From Mycobacteroides chelonae CCUG 47445 (GTDB lineage: Bacteria; Actinomycetota; Actinomycetes; Mycobacteriales; Mycobacteriaceae): DNA of 64,000 bases. A model generated the notes under the pieces. The model was not told the origin of the DNA and made no database searches. It saw only the letters and a list, made by a program, of their open reading frames with translations. Position 1 is the stretch's first letter. Each line of letters opens with the position of its first letter. Of this stretch, positions 25,732 through 36,463 are shown in pieces. The position numbers and the translations under genes are program-made. Location: positions 4,526,001-4,590,000 of the forward strand of contig NZ_CP007220.1 of NCBI RefSeq assembly GCF_001632805.1. The letters run 5' to 3'.

Positions 25732-26427
25732 ATGGTCGAGAACAAGGTTGTACTGGTCACCGGAGGGCGCCGCGGGCTGGGCGCAGCCATCGTCGACGAG
25801 GTACTGAACCGCGGAGCGCGCAAGGTCTACAGCACCGCCCGCCAACCGTTCGAGGACCCGCGCGCACAGGTGATTCCCCAACAGCTCGAGGTGGCCTCCG
25901 AGTCATCGGTGCAAGCGCTGGCCCGTGAACTCACCGACGTCGAGATCGTGGTCAACAACGCCGGTGTGCTGCATCCTGATTCGCTACTCACCGGCGACCT
26001 CGACCGGGTGGATGCGACGTTCCAGACCAACGTATTCGGCCCGCTACGGGTTATCCGGGCGTTCGCGCCAATCCTCAAGGCCAACGGCGGTGGAGCGATC
26101 GTCAACATCCACTCGGTGCTCTCCTGGCTCGGCGGAGCCGGCGCCTACGGTGCGTCAAAGGCAGCCATCTGGTCGGTGACCAACACCCTGCGCCTGGAAC
26201 TGGAACCGCAGCACACGCACGTACTGGGCGTACACGCGGGATTCATCGACACCGACATGGTGTCCGCCCTGGATGTTCCGAAGACACCGCCCGGCGTGAT
26301 CGCTGCACGCATCATCGATGCACTGGAGAAGGGCGATAACGAGGTGTTGACCGACGAGCTCACCGCACAGGTCAAGTCCCAACTATCGGGCCCCGTCGAG
26401 AACCTCGCCTACCGTCCCAGCCACTGA
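25732..26427 (+). CDS. Short-chain dehydrogenase/reductase
   Basis: A 231-residue classical SDR. The cofactor motif TGGRRGLG, NNAG, the catalytic Ser in IVNIHSVLSW and YGASK are all present. It reduces or oxidises a carbonyl/alcohol substrate with NAD(P)H. It is divergent from an HxlR regulator and most likely the controlled target, which fits a role in aldehyde or ketone handling. The tautomerase-family gene follows after 27 bases, suggesting a two-gene unit. Confidence 0.9.
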   Translation: MVENKVVLVTGGRRGLGAAIVDEVLNRGARKVYSTARQPFEDPRAQVIPQQLEVASESSVQALARELTDVEIVVNNAGVLHPDSLLTGDLDRVDATFQTNVFGPLRVIRAFAPILKANGGGAIVNIHSVLSWLGGAGAYGASKAAIWSVTNTLRLELEPQHTHVLGVHAGFIDTDMVSALDVPKTPPGVIAARIIDALEKGDNEVLTDELTAQVKSQLSGPVENLAYRPSH

Positions 26428-26454
26428 CTTCGCATCCACCAGGAGAAGATCGAC

Positions 26455-27383
<929 letters not shown>

Positions 27384-27402
27384 TCACCTCTAGTCTTGCT
27401 TC

Positions 27403-28200
27403 ATGACGTCACATGTGACCCTACGCGTCGACGGCGAGGTAGCCCGCGTCACCTTGTCCCGGCCCGAGAAGCTCAACGGACTCACCCTCGACATGCTCAA
27501 CGGGCTGACTGCCGCCGCCCGCCATATTGCCTCAGATACCTCGATCCGTGTGGTGGTGTTGTCCGGTGAGGGGGACGCCTTTTCTAGTGGGCTGGATTTC
27601 GCGGCCGCCGGGAAGGACCCCGCGCGCGTCGTCGCGAACTTCATTCCGCTCCCTTGGCTGGGTACCAATGGTTTTCAGGAGGCGTGCTGGGCCTGGCGCC
27701 GGTTGCGCATCCCGGTGATCGCCGTCATCCACGGCCGTTGCTACGGCGGCGGGCTTCAGTTGGCCCTGGCCGCCGACTTCCGGTTCACCACACCCGATGC
27801 CGAGTTCTCGATCCTGGAAGCCAAGTGGGGCCTGATCCCCGATATGTCCGGAAGCGTCACGCTGAGTCAATTGGTCGGAATCGACACCGCCAAACGGCTC
27901 ACCATGACCGGTGAGATGTTCGACGGTTTCTACGCCAAGGAAATCGGACTGGTGACCCAGGTGAGCGCCGACCCCGAGGCCGACGCCGCCGAACTCATCG
28001 ACCAGATTCTGTCGCGCTCCCCCGATTCAGTGGCAGCCACCAAGACCCTGTTCGACAAGGCATGGTCCATGGTCCCGCGCCGCGCGTTTGGCCTGGAGCG
28101 ACGCCTGCAACTGCGGCTCATGCGCGGACCCAACTTCGCCATCGCACGCAAGGCCGGCATCGACAAGACCGAACCTCAGTTCAAGGCCCGCAGTATCTAG
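27403..28200 (+). CDS. Enoyl-CoA hydratase/isomerase family protein (crotonase)
   Basis: A 265-residue crotonase-fold protein. The oxyanion-hole segments are AFSSGLDFAAAG and HGRCYGGGLQLALAADFRF. At the catalytic positions one sees ILEAKWGLIPDMSGS, where the second Glu typical of true hydratases is Asp or absent, as in isomerase-like members. It acts on an acyl-CoA thioester; the exact reaction is unassigned. It starts 28 bases from the divergent flavin reductase gene. Confidence 0.88.
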   Translation: MTSHVTLRVDGEVARVTLSRPEKLNGLTLDMLNGLTAAARHIASDTSIRVVVLSGEGDAFSSGLDFAAAGKDPARVVANFIPLPWLGTNGFQEACWAWRRLRIPVIAVIHGRCYGGGLQLALAADFRFTTPDAEFSILEAKWGLIPDMSGSVTLSQLVGIDTAKRLTMTGEMFDGFYAKEIGLVTQVSADPEADAAELIDQILSRSPDSVAATKTLFDKAWSMVPRRAFGLERRLQLRLMRGPNFAIARKAGIDKTEPQFKARSI

Positions 28201-28257
28201 CCCACTAATAAAAGGTTGCCTATGCGGCCTTTGATCCTGCGATCATTGCTTCGCTCG

Positions 28258-28578
28258 TTACGCGGCAGGCACACAGTCACGGAGCTCAGGCGCCATACCG
28301 TACGGGCCCCACATCTGGCGCTCCGCATCCTGCCGGGCTTCAGGCTCGTTACTTCCGTGACCGATCACAGAGCCAGCCCACTGCTTCATACCGAAACCCA
28401 TACCCGGCATGCTTCCCGGGCCAAACCCAGGTGGACCGAAATTGTTGTTGGCATAGACCTGACACTGAACCGCAACCGGGCCCTCCCCCGGCATCGCCGA
28501 AGCAACAGGTGAGGCGAACACCGAAACCAGCACCGCCGCCACACCAACCCCTGCGACTACCGAACAAACCGTCCGCAT
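28258..28578 (-). CDS. Small secreted Gly/Pro/Met-rich protein
   Basis: A 106-residue exported protein. The signal peptide (about residues 1-28) ends at PVASA. The mature part has a Gly-Phe-Pro-Met-rich centre (FGPPGFGPGSMPGMGFGM) and two cysteines that could form a disulfide. A strong GAGGAGGAG precedes the ATG. No enzymatic motif is seen, and similar small secreted proteins are common in mycobacteria. Confidence 0.8.
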   Translation of the reverse strand: MRTVCSVVAGVGVAAVLVSVFASPVASAMPGEGPVAVQCQVYANNNFGPPGFGPGSMPGMGFGMKQWAGSVIGHGSNEPEARQDAERQMWGPYGMAPELRDCVPAA

Positions 28579-28666
28579 AGCTCCTCCTCCTCGGTATCTG
28601 GCAATAGTTTGCCACAATCCGAGTATTTCGAGCACAAAAGGTTCGCGGAGGGGAATCCGAAGATCG

Positions 28667-29629
28667 CTAGCGCAGATGCCCGTGCGCGGCCGCCACATCG
28701 GGATGCGCCCGCAGCCGGCTTTTCCAGGCGTTCTCGCCGTAGGTCGCATGGATCGGATCATCCGGGTCCGCCGCCGCACCTCGAGTCCGCGCCCGAAGTT
28801 CCGGCGGGAGATCCAGCGTCGGGATACGCGCGTCAAGCCTCGGATTGAAGAAGTAGGCGATCGAAATCCGCGGCCTGCCCGTCAGCGTGACGCGATGGCG
28901 CGTCGCACGCAGATATCCGCCGCTCGCCCGCTCGAGCAGCTCACCGATGTTCACGATGAATGCGCCCGCACGCCCCGGTGCCTCCACCCAGGTGCCGTCC
29001 ACCTCGACCTGCAGCCCGCCGGCGTCCGGTTCGGCCAGCAGCAAGGTGAGCACACCGGAATCGCGATGTGCACCAACTCCCTGGTCGGTAGTGCCGCGGG
29101 CCGGGTACCGGATGACCTTGATCAGGGTCGCAGGTTCAGAGCCAAAAGCCTCGTCGAACACCCCACCTGCAGATCCAAGGGCAATGGCCCACTCCCGCAG
29201 TAGCTTTCGCCCCACCGCAGCCAGGGCCGCATCCCAGCTCGTGAGGGCTGCTCTTAGTTCGGGCACCGCCTTCGGCCACTGGTTGGGCCCCTGCAACCAC
29301 AGGTAATCGAGATCCTTTCCGTGCGCAGTCGCCCGACGTTCCGGCCCGACATCGATCTGCTCACGCCAATCGGTCAGCCCGCCGGTCAGCTCTCCGCCCA
29401 GCCGGGTAAACCCACGAAAATGGGGGCTGCGCACCATGGCAATGGCATCCTTGTCCTCTGCGGGCAGCGCGAAAAGCCTGTGGGCGGCCGACAACACCTC
29501 GTCGACCAGCCGCTGCGAGACACCGTGGCCGGTGAGATAGAAGAACCCAACCTCATGGGTGACCTCACGCAGCACCGCACGCAACCGATCCGGGTCGCCG
29601 GAAAGGTCTACGACGGGTAGCTCAACCAT
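28667..29629 (-). CDS. 2-oxoglutarate/Fe(II)-dependent oxygenase (isopenicillin N synthase-like)
   Basis: A 320-residue non-heme iron oxygenase. The iron triad is visible as HRD in GVGAHRDSGVLT and His in LRATRHRVTL. The cosubstrate motif RxS is RISIAYFFNPR. The N-terminal DIOX_N region contains VGFFYLTGHGV. It would couple 2-oxoglutarate decarboxylation to hydroxylation of an unknown substrate. ATG at 29629 matches the family N-terminus (VELPVVDLSGD). It is divergent from the kinase gene. Confidence 0.88.
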   Translation of the reverse strand: MVELPVVDLSGDPDRLRAVLREVTHEVGFFYLTGHGVSQRLVDEVLSAAHRLFALPAEDKDAIAMVRSPHFRGFTRLGGELTGGLTDWREQIDVGPERRATAHGKDLDYLWLQGPNQWPKAVPELRAALTSWDAALAAVGRKLLREWAIALGSAGGVFDEAFGSEPATLIKVIRYPARGTTDQGVGAHRDSGVLTLLLAEPDAGGLQVEVDGTWVEAPGRAGAFIVNIGELLERASGGYLRATRHRVTLTGRPRISIAYFFNPRLDARIPTLDLPPELRARTRGAAADPDDPIHATYGENAWKSRLRAHPDVAAAHGHLR

Positions 29630-29739
29630 GCCCCCATGGTCCCCCGCCCGGCCTCGCAGGGACCACCGTCTTGACCGCCATGAGGAAATATCACAAGTAC
29701 GATGACCACACGGCCGGGCGAGAGGGACGCACAGGGGAA

Positions 29740-31506
29740 ATGACGTCATCGGAGATGCCGCCGTCGGGTCCAGATAACCAGCAACCTGGAGACCTACCGC
29801 CGGGAACGGTCATATCCGGATACCAGATCGAGCGCGTCCTCGGTCGCGGCGGCATGGGCACCGTGTATCTGGCCGCAAATCCGAATTTGCAACGTCCCGA
29901 GGCTCTGAAGATCCTCAACGCCCAGGCCTCACGCGACCCTGATTTCCGGGCACGATTCATGCGCGAGGCCTCGCTGGCCGCGTCTCTGGATCACCCCAAC
30001 ATCGTCACGGTGCACAACCGAGGCGAAACGCCGGAGGGCGATCTGTGGATTGCCATGCAATACGTCCAGGGCAGCGATGCACACTCGGAGTCGAGGAATG
30101 GACGCATGTCGCTCACCCGCGCCATTCACATCATCAGCGAGGTGGCCAAGGCGCTTGACTATCTGCATGCCCGCGGTCTGGTACACCGCGATGTGAAGCC
30201 GGCCAACATCCTGCTGTCCGAGGGCGATCGTCGAATCATGTTGGGCGACTTCGGTGTCACTCGCGCGCTCGACGACAGCAACTCGGTTACCTCCGCGGGG
30301 AACGTGACCGCCACGATCGGGTACGCGGCGCCGGAGGTGCTGTCCGGCGCCGCCGTCGACGGCCGCGCCGATGTGTATGCCTTGGGCTGCACGCTCTTTC
30401 GGATGCTCACGGGTCAACCCCCGTTTGGCTCCGGGGGCTCGCTACCCGCGGTTATCAATGCACACCTCTCGGCGCCGCCGCCCCGCATCTCCCAGTTCGC
30501 CTCTGTGCCCGAGTCAATGGACGCATTGATCGCCAAGGCGATGGCCAAGAATCCCGCCGATCGATATCAAAGTGCCGGGGAGTTTGCCCAGGCCGCGCAA
30601 CAGATTCTGGCCGACCCGCATCAGCACCGGCAGACCGTGACCCAACCCGTATCCACCGTGACGCCGCAGCCCACACCTCTTCTCGCACAGAACATCGCAA
30701 CACCGACAGACTCCGCGCGAACATTGGTCAAGCACAGACGCATTGTGGCGATTGTCGGCGCCGTCGCCCTAGTGGCCGCATCGACGGTGGTCGCCGTAGT
30801 GATCTGGCCCCGCCATGGCGGCGGAGGTAAACCCACTCCCTCGTCTGGCGCGACCGCCGCGGTGGTTAAGCCGGGCGAATCGCTGGCCGGACAACCCAAT
30901 ACCGTCCTGGACACCTTGCTGCCCGGCCAGTTCGACTACCCAGACGGATGGGAGAAGAACCCATCGCCCACATTCAGGTCGGGCGAGTTCAATCCGGCCG
31001 TGGCGCCCGGTGCGGCCACCATCGTTGGTGGAACCCCAGTGGGCTGCAACACGATTGATCCCGTGTGGGCACTACGCGCCCAAGGCCGTGAGACCTCGAC
31101 GTTGTATCTGCGTGATCGCAAGAAGCCCGAGAGAGAGATCCTGATCCGGGTTGTCCCGGCATCCGATGCCCTCTCCCCGGACGGCGCCTCTGACGCATTG
31201 AAGCGGTGCGACGCGGTCGCGTACACGATCCCCGGCGCGAGCACCACGTGGCGATGCTCGTTCGAGTTCGATGAGCCGGCTCCGGTCCAGAATGGCCAAA
31301 AAGAGCTCACCGCAACGGAATCGTGCTTTATGTTTCCCTCCGGGGCGAACAGCATTCGACAGCACGTGTCATTCAATGTGGTACGCGGCCTGCTCGTGTA
31401 CATCCTGGCCAGCGGTGCGTCGAACCGAAACGACGCGGCAGGCTCTCTGAGCGCGACCGCCCTGAACTTCGCGACCGCCATGAGGATCCTGCGTTACGGC
31501 CGCTAG
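29740..31506 (+). CDS. Transmembrane serine/threonine protein kinase (Pkn family)
   Basis: A 588-residue receptor-type kinase. The N-terminal kinase domain (about residues 25-290) has VLGRGGMGTVYLA, the Lys of EALKIL, HRDVKPANILL, DFGVTRALD and YAAPEVL. A Pro/Thr/Gln-rich juxtamembrane stretch is followed by a single transmembrane helix (about 335-360). A C-terminal extracytoplasmic domain of about 225 residues has four cysteines, enough for two disulfides. It resembles PknF/PknI-type kinases but the sensor domain is not one I recognise. ATG at 29740 (after GGGGA) is preferred over 29671. Confidence 0.92.
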   Translation: MTSSEMPPSGPDNQQPGDLPPGTVISGYQIERVLGRGGMGTVYLAANPNLQRPEALKILNAQASRDPDFRARFMREASLAASLDHPNIVTVHNRGETPEGDLWIAMQYVQGSDAHSESRNGRMSLTRAIHIISEVAKALDYLHARGLVHRDVKPANILLSEGDRRIMLGDFGVTRALDDSNSVTSAGNVTATIGYAAPEVLSGAAVDGRADVYALGCTLFRMLTGQPPFGSGGSLPAVINAHLSAPPPRISQFASVPESMDALIAKAMAKNPADRYQSAGEFAQAAQQILADPHQHRQTVTQPVSTVTPQPTPLLAQNIATPTDSARTLVKHRRIVAIVGAVALVAASTVVAVVIWPRHGGGGKPTPSSGATAAVVKPGESLAGQPNTVLDTLLPGQFDYPDGWEKNPSPTFRSGEFNPAVAPGAATIVGGTPVGCNTIDPVWALRAQGRETSTLYLRDRKKPEREILIRVVPASDALSPDGASDALKRCDAVAYTIPGASTTWRCSFEFDEPAPVQNGQKELTATESCFMFPSGANSIRQHVSFNVVRGLLVYILASGASNRNDAAGSLSATALNFATAMRILRYGR

Positions 31507-32072
31507 TTCTCGGGAGACCAGGGTGTGAGCCAATCCGTGGGTTCCCAGCCCTCGGCGGCCGCCAGCAGCTCGTACATCGTTGCGCCATCGACGGACTCAC
31601 GAATGATGTCGGCGTGGCCGGCGTGCCGGGCCAACTCCTCGATGAGGTGCAGGGCCACCCACCGCACACTCCACGCGTCGACGTCCTTGGGGAACCACGG
31701 CGCCGACGGAACGGGCACCGGAGTGTCCAGCCCCTTGTCCTTGATCGCGGCAAGTGTCGCGTCGCACTGGGCTGAGTACGCCGCCAGCACACCGGCGAGC
31801 GTCTCGTCCGCACGCAAGATGAATTCGTCATCGGCTCGGTGGCGGTCAGCTCCCGGATCCGGCGCGGCGACAATTTTGTCTGTCCAGCCCGCCTGCATAT
31901 TGGTGACGTGCTTGATGAGCCCACCGACCGACAAGGTGCCTGCCGTCGGAGTCAGACGCGCCTGATCGTCAGTCAGGCCGAAGGCGACGATCCGAAAGGC
32001 ATCTTGCTGGGCAGCGATGTACTCGATCAGTCCGTCCAACTCGGTGGAAACGGGCGGAGGCATGGCAGGCAT
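31503..32072 (-). CDS. DinB-superfamily protein (DUF664/mycothiol transferase-like)
   Basis: A 189-residue four-helix DinB-fold protein, a family that includes mycothiol-dependent maleylpyruvate isomerase. Likely metal His residues lie in LIKHVTNMQAGW and ALHLIEELARHAGHAD. It may transfer or remove mycothiol on small molecules, but no substrate is known. ATG at 32072 has GAGAGGA upstream. Its stop overlaps the kinase stop by three bases (convergent pair). Confidence 0.82.
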   Translation of the reverse strand: MPAMPPPVSTELDGLIEYIAAQQDAFRIVAFGLTDDQARLTPTAGTLSVGGLIKHVTNMQAGWTDKIVAAPDPGADRHRADDEFILRADETLAGVLAAYSAQCDATLAAIKDKGLDTPVPVPSAPWFPKDVDAWSVRWVALHLIEELARHAGHADIIRESVDGATMYELLAAAEGWEPTDWLTPWSPEN

Positions 32073-32243
32073 ACAGGGGTTCCTCTCAGGGGCTGTGAGC
32101 TGGCACGCACAAGCCAACACCACCGGTCTGACATCACTCCCCCAGAACCGTAAAAAATGCCTTCTGACCTGCGATATCGAATTGTGACAACAACCACAAG
32201 GCCAGGACTTTTGTCACACGCTACTCAGCGGTATAGTTCAGTT

Positions 32244-32259
32244 GTTACCGGTGGGTAAC
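32244..32259. promoter_or_regulatory. Palindrome upstream of fadE5
   Basis: GTTACC-GGTG-GGTAAC is a perfect inverted repeat about 85 bases before the fadE5 start, in the AT-richer promoter region. It overlaps by one base the weaker TetR-type match at 32259. No assigned regulator. Confidence 0.45.
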
Positions 32260-32274
32260 TTAATCAGAAGTAAG
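32259..32274. promoter_or_regulatory. Degenerate third copy of the TetR-type 16-mer before fadE5
   Basis: CTTAATCAGAAGTAAG matches the exact operator CTTACTCCAGAGTAAG at 12 of 16 positions, keeping the outer CTTA...GTAAG. It is 69 bases before the fadE5 start. Confidence 0.4.
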
Positions 32275-32342
32275 AACCCAACCGAATATCAGAACAGCCC
32301 CACGAGACCCAGTTAGACCCACGAGAAAAGGCAATGACGCAC

Positions 32343-34178
32343 ATGGGCCACTACAAGTCGAACGTCCGCGACCTGGAGTTCAACCTCTTCGAGCTCTTCA
32401 ACATTCAGCAGGTATTCGGTGGTGAGGAGTACCCCGAGCTGGACGAAGAGACCGCTCGCACGTTCCTTTCCGAAATGCGTACCCTCGCCGAGGGGCCACT
32501 GGCCGATTCGTTCGCCGAGGGCGACCGCAACCCGCCAGTCTTCGACCCGGAGACCCACTCGGTGGCCATCCCCGAGGCTTTCAAGAAGTCCGTCAAGGCA
32601 GTCACCGACGCCGGCTGGGATCGCCTCGGCCTGATCGAAGAACTCGGCGGCAGCCCGGTTCCACGCTCGCTGATGTGGGCCATCCAGGAGATGATCCTCG
32701 GCGCCAACCCCGCAGTCTGGATGTACAGCGGCGGCGCCGGTTTCGCGCAGATCTTCTACAACGTCGCCACCGATGAGCAGAAGAAGTGGGCCGAATTCGC
32801 CGCCGAGCGCGGCTGGGGCGCCACCATGGTGCTCACCGAGCCTGACGCCGGTTCGGACGTGGGCGCCGGTCGCACCAAGGCCGTCAAGCAGGAGGACGGT
32901 TCCTGGCACATCGACGGTGTGAAGCGCTTCATCACCTCGGCTGACTCCGATGACATGTTCGAGAACATCATGCATCTGGTGCTGGCCCGCCCCGAAGGTG
33001 CCGGCCCCGGTACCAAGGGTCTGTCGCTGTTCTTCGTGCCGAAGTTCATCCCCAACTTCGAGACCGGCGAGCCGGGCGAGCGCAACGGCGTCTTCGTCAC
33101 CAACGTCGAGCACAAGATGGGCCTGAAGGTTTCGGCCACCTGTGAGCTGAGCCTGGGCCAGCACGGCGTTCCCGCCAAGGGCTGGCTGGTCGGCGAGGTG
33201 CACAACGGCATCGCCCAGATGTTCGACGTGATCGAGCAGGCCCGCATGATGGTGGGCACCAAGGCCATCGCGACTCTGTCGACCGGTTACCTGAACGCGC
33301 TCGAGTACGCCAAGACCCGCGTACAGGGTGCGGACATGACGCAGCTGACCGACAAGACCGCTCCCCGCGTCACCATCACGCACCACCCGGACGTGCGTCG
33401 CTCGCTGATGACCCAGAAGGCTTACGCCGAGGGTCTGCGTGCGCTGTACCTCTACGCCACCACCTTCCAGGACGCCGTGGCCGCCAAGGCCATCAACGGT
33501 GTGGAGGCCGAGGAAGCGGTACGGCTCAACGATCTGCTGCTGCCGATCATCAAGGGTGTGGGCTCCGAGCGTGCCTACGAGAAGCTCACCGAGAGCCTCC
33601 AGACCTTCGGTGGATCCGGCTTCCTGCAGGACTACCCGATCGAGCAGTACATCCGTGACGCCAAGATCGACTCGCTCTACGAGGGCACCACGGCGATCCA
33701 GGCCCAGGACTTCTTCTTCCGCAAGATTGTCAAGGACCAGGGCAAGTCGCTGGCCTTCGTCTCCGGTCAGATCGAAGAGTTCGTCAAGAGCGAGACCGGC
33801 AACGGCCGCCTGAAGGCCGAGCGTGCGCTGCTCGCAACGGCTTTGGAGGACGTGCAGGGCATGGCGGCGACCATGACCGCGAACCTGATGGCCGCCCAGC
33901 AGGAGATCACTCAGGTCTACAAGGTCGGAACGGCCTCCGTGCGCTTCCTGATGAGCGTCGGCGACCTGCTGATCGGCTGGCTGCTGCAGCGTCAGGCTGC
34001 CGTGGCCATCGAGGCTCTGGACGCGGGCGCCACCGGCGCCGAGAAGTCCTTCTACGAGGGCAAGATCGCGGTTGCCTCGTTCTTCGCCAAGAACATGCTG
34101 CCGCAGCTGACCTCGACCCGGGCCATCCTGGAGAACGTCGACAACGACATCATGGAGCTCGACGAAGCCGCCTTCTGA
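32343..34178 (+). CDS. fadE5: Acyl-CoA dehydrogenase FadE5
   Basis: A 611-residue long acyl-CoA dehydrogenase, very close to M. tuberculosis FadE5 (Rv0244c), an FAD enzyme taking the first step of beta-oxidation on medium to very long chains. Shared blocks include [32 protein letters not shown] and the C-terminal region with [16 protein letters not shown], whose Glu is in the usual catalytic-base position. Start 32343 ([10 protein letters not shown]) aligns with the FadE5 N-terminus. GAAAAGG is 11 bases upstream of it but only 2 bases from the alternative ATG at 32334. A strong terminator follows. Confidence 0.95.
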   Translation: MGHYKSNVRDLEFNLFELFNIQQVFGGEEYPELDEETARTFLSEMRTLAEGPLADSFAEGDRNPPVFDPETHSVAIPEAFKKSVKAVTDAGWDRLGLIEELGGSPVPRSLMWAIQEMILGANPAVWMYSGGAGFAQIFYNVATDEQKKWAEFAAERGWGATMVLTEPDAGSDVGAGRTKAVKQEDGSWHIDGVKRFITSADSDDMFENIMHLVLARPEGAGPGTKGLSLFFVPKFIPNFETGEPGERNGVFVTNVEHKMGLKVSATCELSLGQHGVPAKGWLVGEVHNGIAQMFDVIEQARMMVGTKAIATLSTGYLNALEYAKTRVQGADMTQLTDKTAPRVTITHHPDVRRSLMTQKAYAEGLRALYLYATTFQDAVAAKAINGVEAEEAVRLNDLLLPIIKGVGSERAYEKLTESLQTFGGSGFLQDYPIEQYIRDAKIDSLYEGTTAIQAQDFFFRKIVKDQGKSLAFVSGQIEEFVKSETGNGRLKAERALLATALEDVQGMAATMTANLMAAQQEITQVYKVGTASVRFLMSVGDLLIGWLLQRQAAVAIEALDAGATGAEKSFYEGKIAVASFFAKNMLPQLTSTRAILENVDNDIMELDEAAF

Positions 34179-34190
34179 TTCACTGACGCA

Positions 34191-34224
34191 AAGGCCCCTT
34201 GTTCCTCCGGGAACAGGGGGCCTT
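34191..34224 (+). terminator. Strong terminator after fadE5
   Basis: AAGGCCCCTTGTTCC pairs with GGGAACAGGGGGCCTT across a 3-base loop, beginning 12 bases after the fadE5 stop. Confidence 0.85.
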
Positions 34225-34272
34225 CTGCATTCCGGGGTACCGCCGTGATCAGACCCCACCTAAGGTTGCCGT

Positions 34273-35226
34273 ATGCCTCGTTACTACCGCGACCAGCACG
34301 CGTGGAAAGACCTCCAGATGCTCCTTCCCGAGCGGCTGCGCCTGGACGAGTCGACGGCACCGCATGAGGAGTTCTGGGACTGGCGCGGCAATCAGGTGCA
34401 TCTGGACCGGTACCCCAATCCCGCGGCACCGGTGAAGGTGGTGCTACTGCACGGCGTCGGCACCAACGGCCGTCAGATGTCCCTGATCCTCGGTGCGCCG
34501 TTGGCAGGCAGAGGCTTCGAGACCATCGCGATCGACAACCTCGGCTATGGGCTCACCGATGTGGCGCCGGGTTCGGTACCCGGATACGGCGACTGGGTGG
34601 ACCTGGTTGTCGACTATCTGGAATACGAACGCCGTCGCGACGTGCGACCCATCGTGCTGTACGGGCTGAGCGCCGGCGGAATGCTCGCCTACCACGTCGC
34701 GGCCAAGGCGCCGCGTGACACGGTGCGCGGAATCATCGGCATGACGTTCCTGGATCAGCGAGTTCGTGAGGTGGCCGACGGCACCGCCCACGACCTGCTC
34801 ACCGCACGCGTCGGGGTGCCTTTTCTGCGGCTCGCCGCCAAGACACCGGCCCGGCGAGTGCGCTACCCGATGTGGCTGGCCGCGAAGATGAGCACACTGG
34901 CGAACAGCCGGGCAGCGATGAAGATCTTCATGAAGGACCGCACGTCCGCCGCCAACTGGGTCAGCGTGAAGTTCCTGGCCGAGTACATGAGCTATGCACC
35001 CGCCATCGAGCCCGCCGATTTCGATGTCTGTCCCATCATCCTCACCCAGCCCGACGAAGACCGATGGACCCCTTACGAATTCAGTCGGCCGGTGTTGGAC
35101 CCCATCACCAAGGTCCCGGTGACAGTGGTGCCGCTAGAACAGGCCGGGCACTATCCGCTGGAGGATCCCGGACTGAAGCAACTCGAAGAGGCGGCGGTCG
35201 GATTCATCCGCGCGGTCGCAGGCTGA
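34273..35226 (+). CDS. Alpha/beta hydrolase
   Basis: A 317-residue alpha/beta-hydrolase. The oxyanion region is VVLLHGVGTNG, the nucleophile elbow GLSAGG, the acid Asp probably in TQPDEDRWTP and the His in EQAGHYPLE. It is probably an esterase, lipase or C-C hydrolase; substrate unknown. It lies between the fadE5 terminator and a DUF1361 gene that starts 34 bases later. Confidence 0.88.
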   Translation: MPRYYRDQHAWKDLQMLLPERLRLDESTAPHEEFWDWRGNQVHLDRYPNPAAPVKVVLLHGVGTNGRQMSLILGAPLAGRGFETIAIDNLGYGLTDVAPGSVPGYGDWVDLVVDYLEYERRRDVRPIVLYGLSAGGMLAYHVAAKAPRDTVRGIIGMTFLDQRVREVADGTAHDLLTARVGVPFLRLAAKTPARRVRYPMWLAAKMSTLANSRAAMKIFMKDRTSAANWVSVKFLAEYMSYAPAIEPADFDVCPIILTQPDEDRWTPYEFSRPVLDPITKVPVTVVPLEQAGHYPLEDPGLKQLEEAAVGFIRAVAG

Positions 35227-35259
35227 CCCCTTCGGTCAATCTTCGGGCAAACTTGACGC

Positions 35260-35943
35260 ATGACCGAAGCCCGACGTGCCGTGCTGGTTCTCTCTCTGGT
35301 CGCAACCAGCCTGTTGACCTTCCTGCTCGGTGTCACCGATCCGGCGGCTCCCCTGTTCTACCCCACGCGGTTCCTCATCTGGAATCTGTTCCTGGCGTGG
35401 CTGCCCGTCTTCGCGGCACTGGCATTCTCTGCCGTCCGGCACAAGATCTGGCTGATACCGATTGGCCTGGTGTGGCTCGCATTCTTGCCCAACGCACCGT
35501 ATCTGGTCACCGATCTGGTGCACCTCATCGACGGCATCGCATTCTGGCGTCATGTGCTGCAGTACGGCGTCGCGGCCTGGACCGGGATCATCCTCGGTGT
35601 GGTCTCACTGCGGTTGGTGCACCGGCGAATTCAGCGTGATTTCGGCATTGTCACCGGGTGGATAGTCGTCGTCGTCTCGGTCGGGCTGTGCGCCGTAGGA
35701 GTGGTGATCGGCCGCTTCCAGCGCTGGAACTCCTGGGACCTGATTCACCGTCCCGGTGCCGTCGCCGCGAGCACCCTGGAATGGGTCAGCTCTCCGTTCG
35801 CGTTTGTGGCCCACACCGGTGTGGCCGTGGCAGTCGCGGCGTTCTTCGGACTGGCCTACCTGACCGTGTGGTCGCTGTCCCCACCCGATACCAGCACCGA
35901 GATGCCATCCGCGAGGGCAGATCTCGCAGAAGCACCTGCATAA
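35260..35943 (+). CDS. DUF1361 integral membrane protein
   Basis: A 227-residue protein with about six transmembrane helices and the DUF1361 hallmark FLPNAPYLVTDLVHL near the middle. Function of the family is unknown. The C-terminal tail (after about residue 205) is hydrophilic. It follows the alpha/beta hydrolase closely and may be co-transcribed. It converges on the small P-loop gene. Confidence 0.85.
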   Translation: MTEARRAVLVLSLVATSLLTFLLGVTDPAAPLFYPTRFLIWNLFLAWLPVFAALAFSAVRHKIWLIPIGLVWLAFLPNAPYLVTDLVHLIDGIAFWRHVLQYGVAAWTGIILGVVSLRLVHRRIQRDFGIVTGWIVVVVSVGLCAVGVVIGRFQRWNSWDLIHRPGAVAASTLEWVSSPFAFVAHTGVAVAVAAFFGLAYLTVWSLSPPDTSTEMPSARADLAEAPA

Positions 35944-35955
35944 GAGCCACCTCTA

Positions 35956-36396
35956 CTATCGCGCCAGCGCCTCGATGCGGTCGGCCAGCTCCGACACGGG
36001 AAGGCACCCATCCAGTTCCACGGCGGCGCTCTCACGCAGCAGCGGTTCGACCTCCTCGATGTTCAGCGCGATCTCGGCCCTCTCGGCTTCCGTCCGCCCG
36101 TACGGGTTGTTGGTACGAGAGCTCACCCGCGCGATGGCAACCTCCAGCGGCACGCTGAGCAGCACCACGTGGCCGAAGCTCTCGTAGAAGTCCACCTGAT
36201 TGTCCACAGTTCCGGACACGACGACATCCGGATACCGGCTCAGCAGCGCCGACATCCTGACGGCGTCCCAGCCTCCGTCAGACAGCGTCCAGCCGTCGTA
36301 ATCGGTGTCGACTGTCCGAAATCCGCGACGCGCCAGCTCCGCCAGCAGCGTGCTCTTGCCTGTTCCCGACATGCCCGTCACCAACACCCGCGCCAC
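35956..36396 (-). CDS. Small P-loop nucleotide kinase-like protein
   Basis: A 146-residue P-loop NTPase with Walker A GMSGTGKST close to the N-terminus, followed by the shikimate/adenylate-kinase-like pattern RRGFRTVDTDYDGW and VVVSGTVDNQ. A lid-like Arg-rich segment RVSSRTNNPYGRTEAER comes later. It probably phosphorylates a small substrate or acts as a GTP/ATP switch; none is assigned. GTG at 36396 is the only start that fits; longer readings add low-complexity sequence. Confidence 0.82.
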   Translation of the reverse strand: MARVLVTGMSGTGKSTLLAELARRGFRTVDTDYDGWTLSDGGWDAVRMSALLSRYPDVVVSGTVDNQVDFYESFGHVVLLSVPLEVAIARVSSRTNNPYGRTEAERAEIALNIEEVEPLLRESAAVELDGCLPVSELADRIEALAR

Positions 36397-36463
36397 ATCT
36401 GAACCATATGCGGTGGCGGCTCGTTGAAAGCAGGAGAAGAGTGGACCCCAAACGGAGGTGACG

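Noticed and set aside
32313..34259. 648-codon open frame on the minus strand, antisense to fadE5
   Set aside because: It mirrors the fadE5 codons; its translation is His/Gly/Arg-rich with no domain, as expected for antisense shadows of GC-rich genes.
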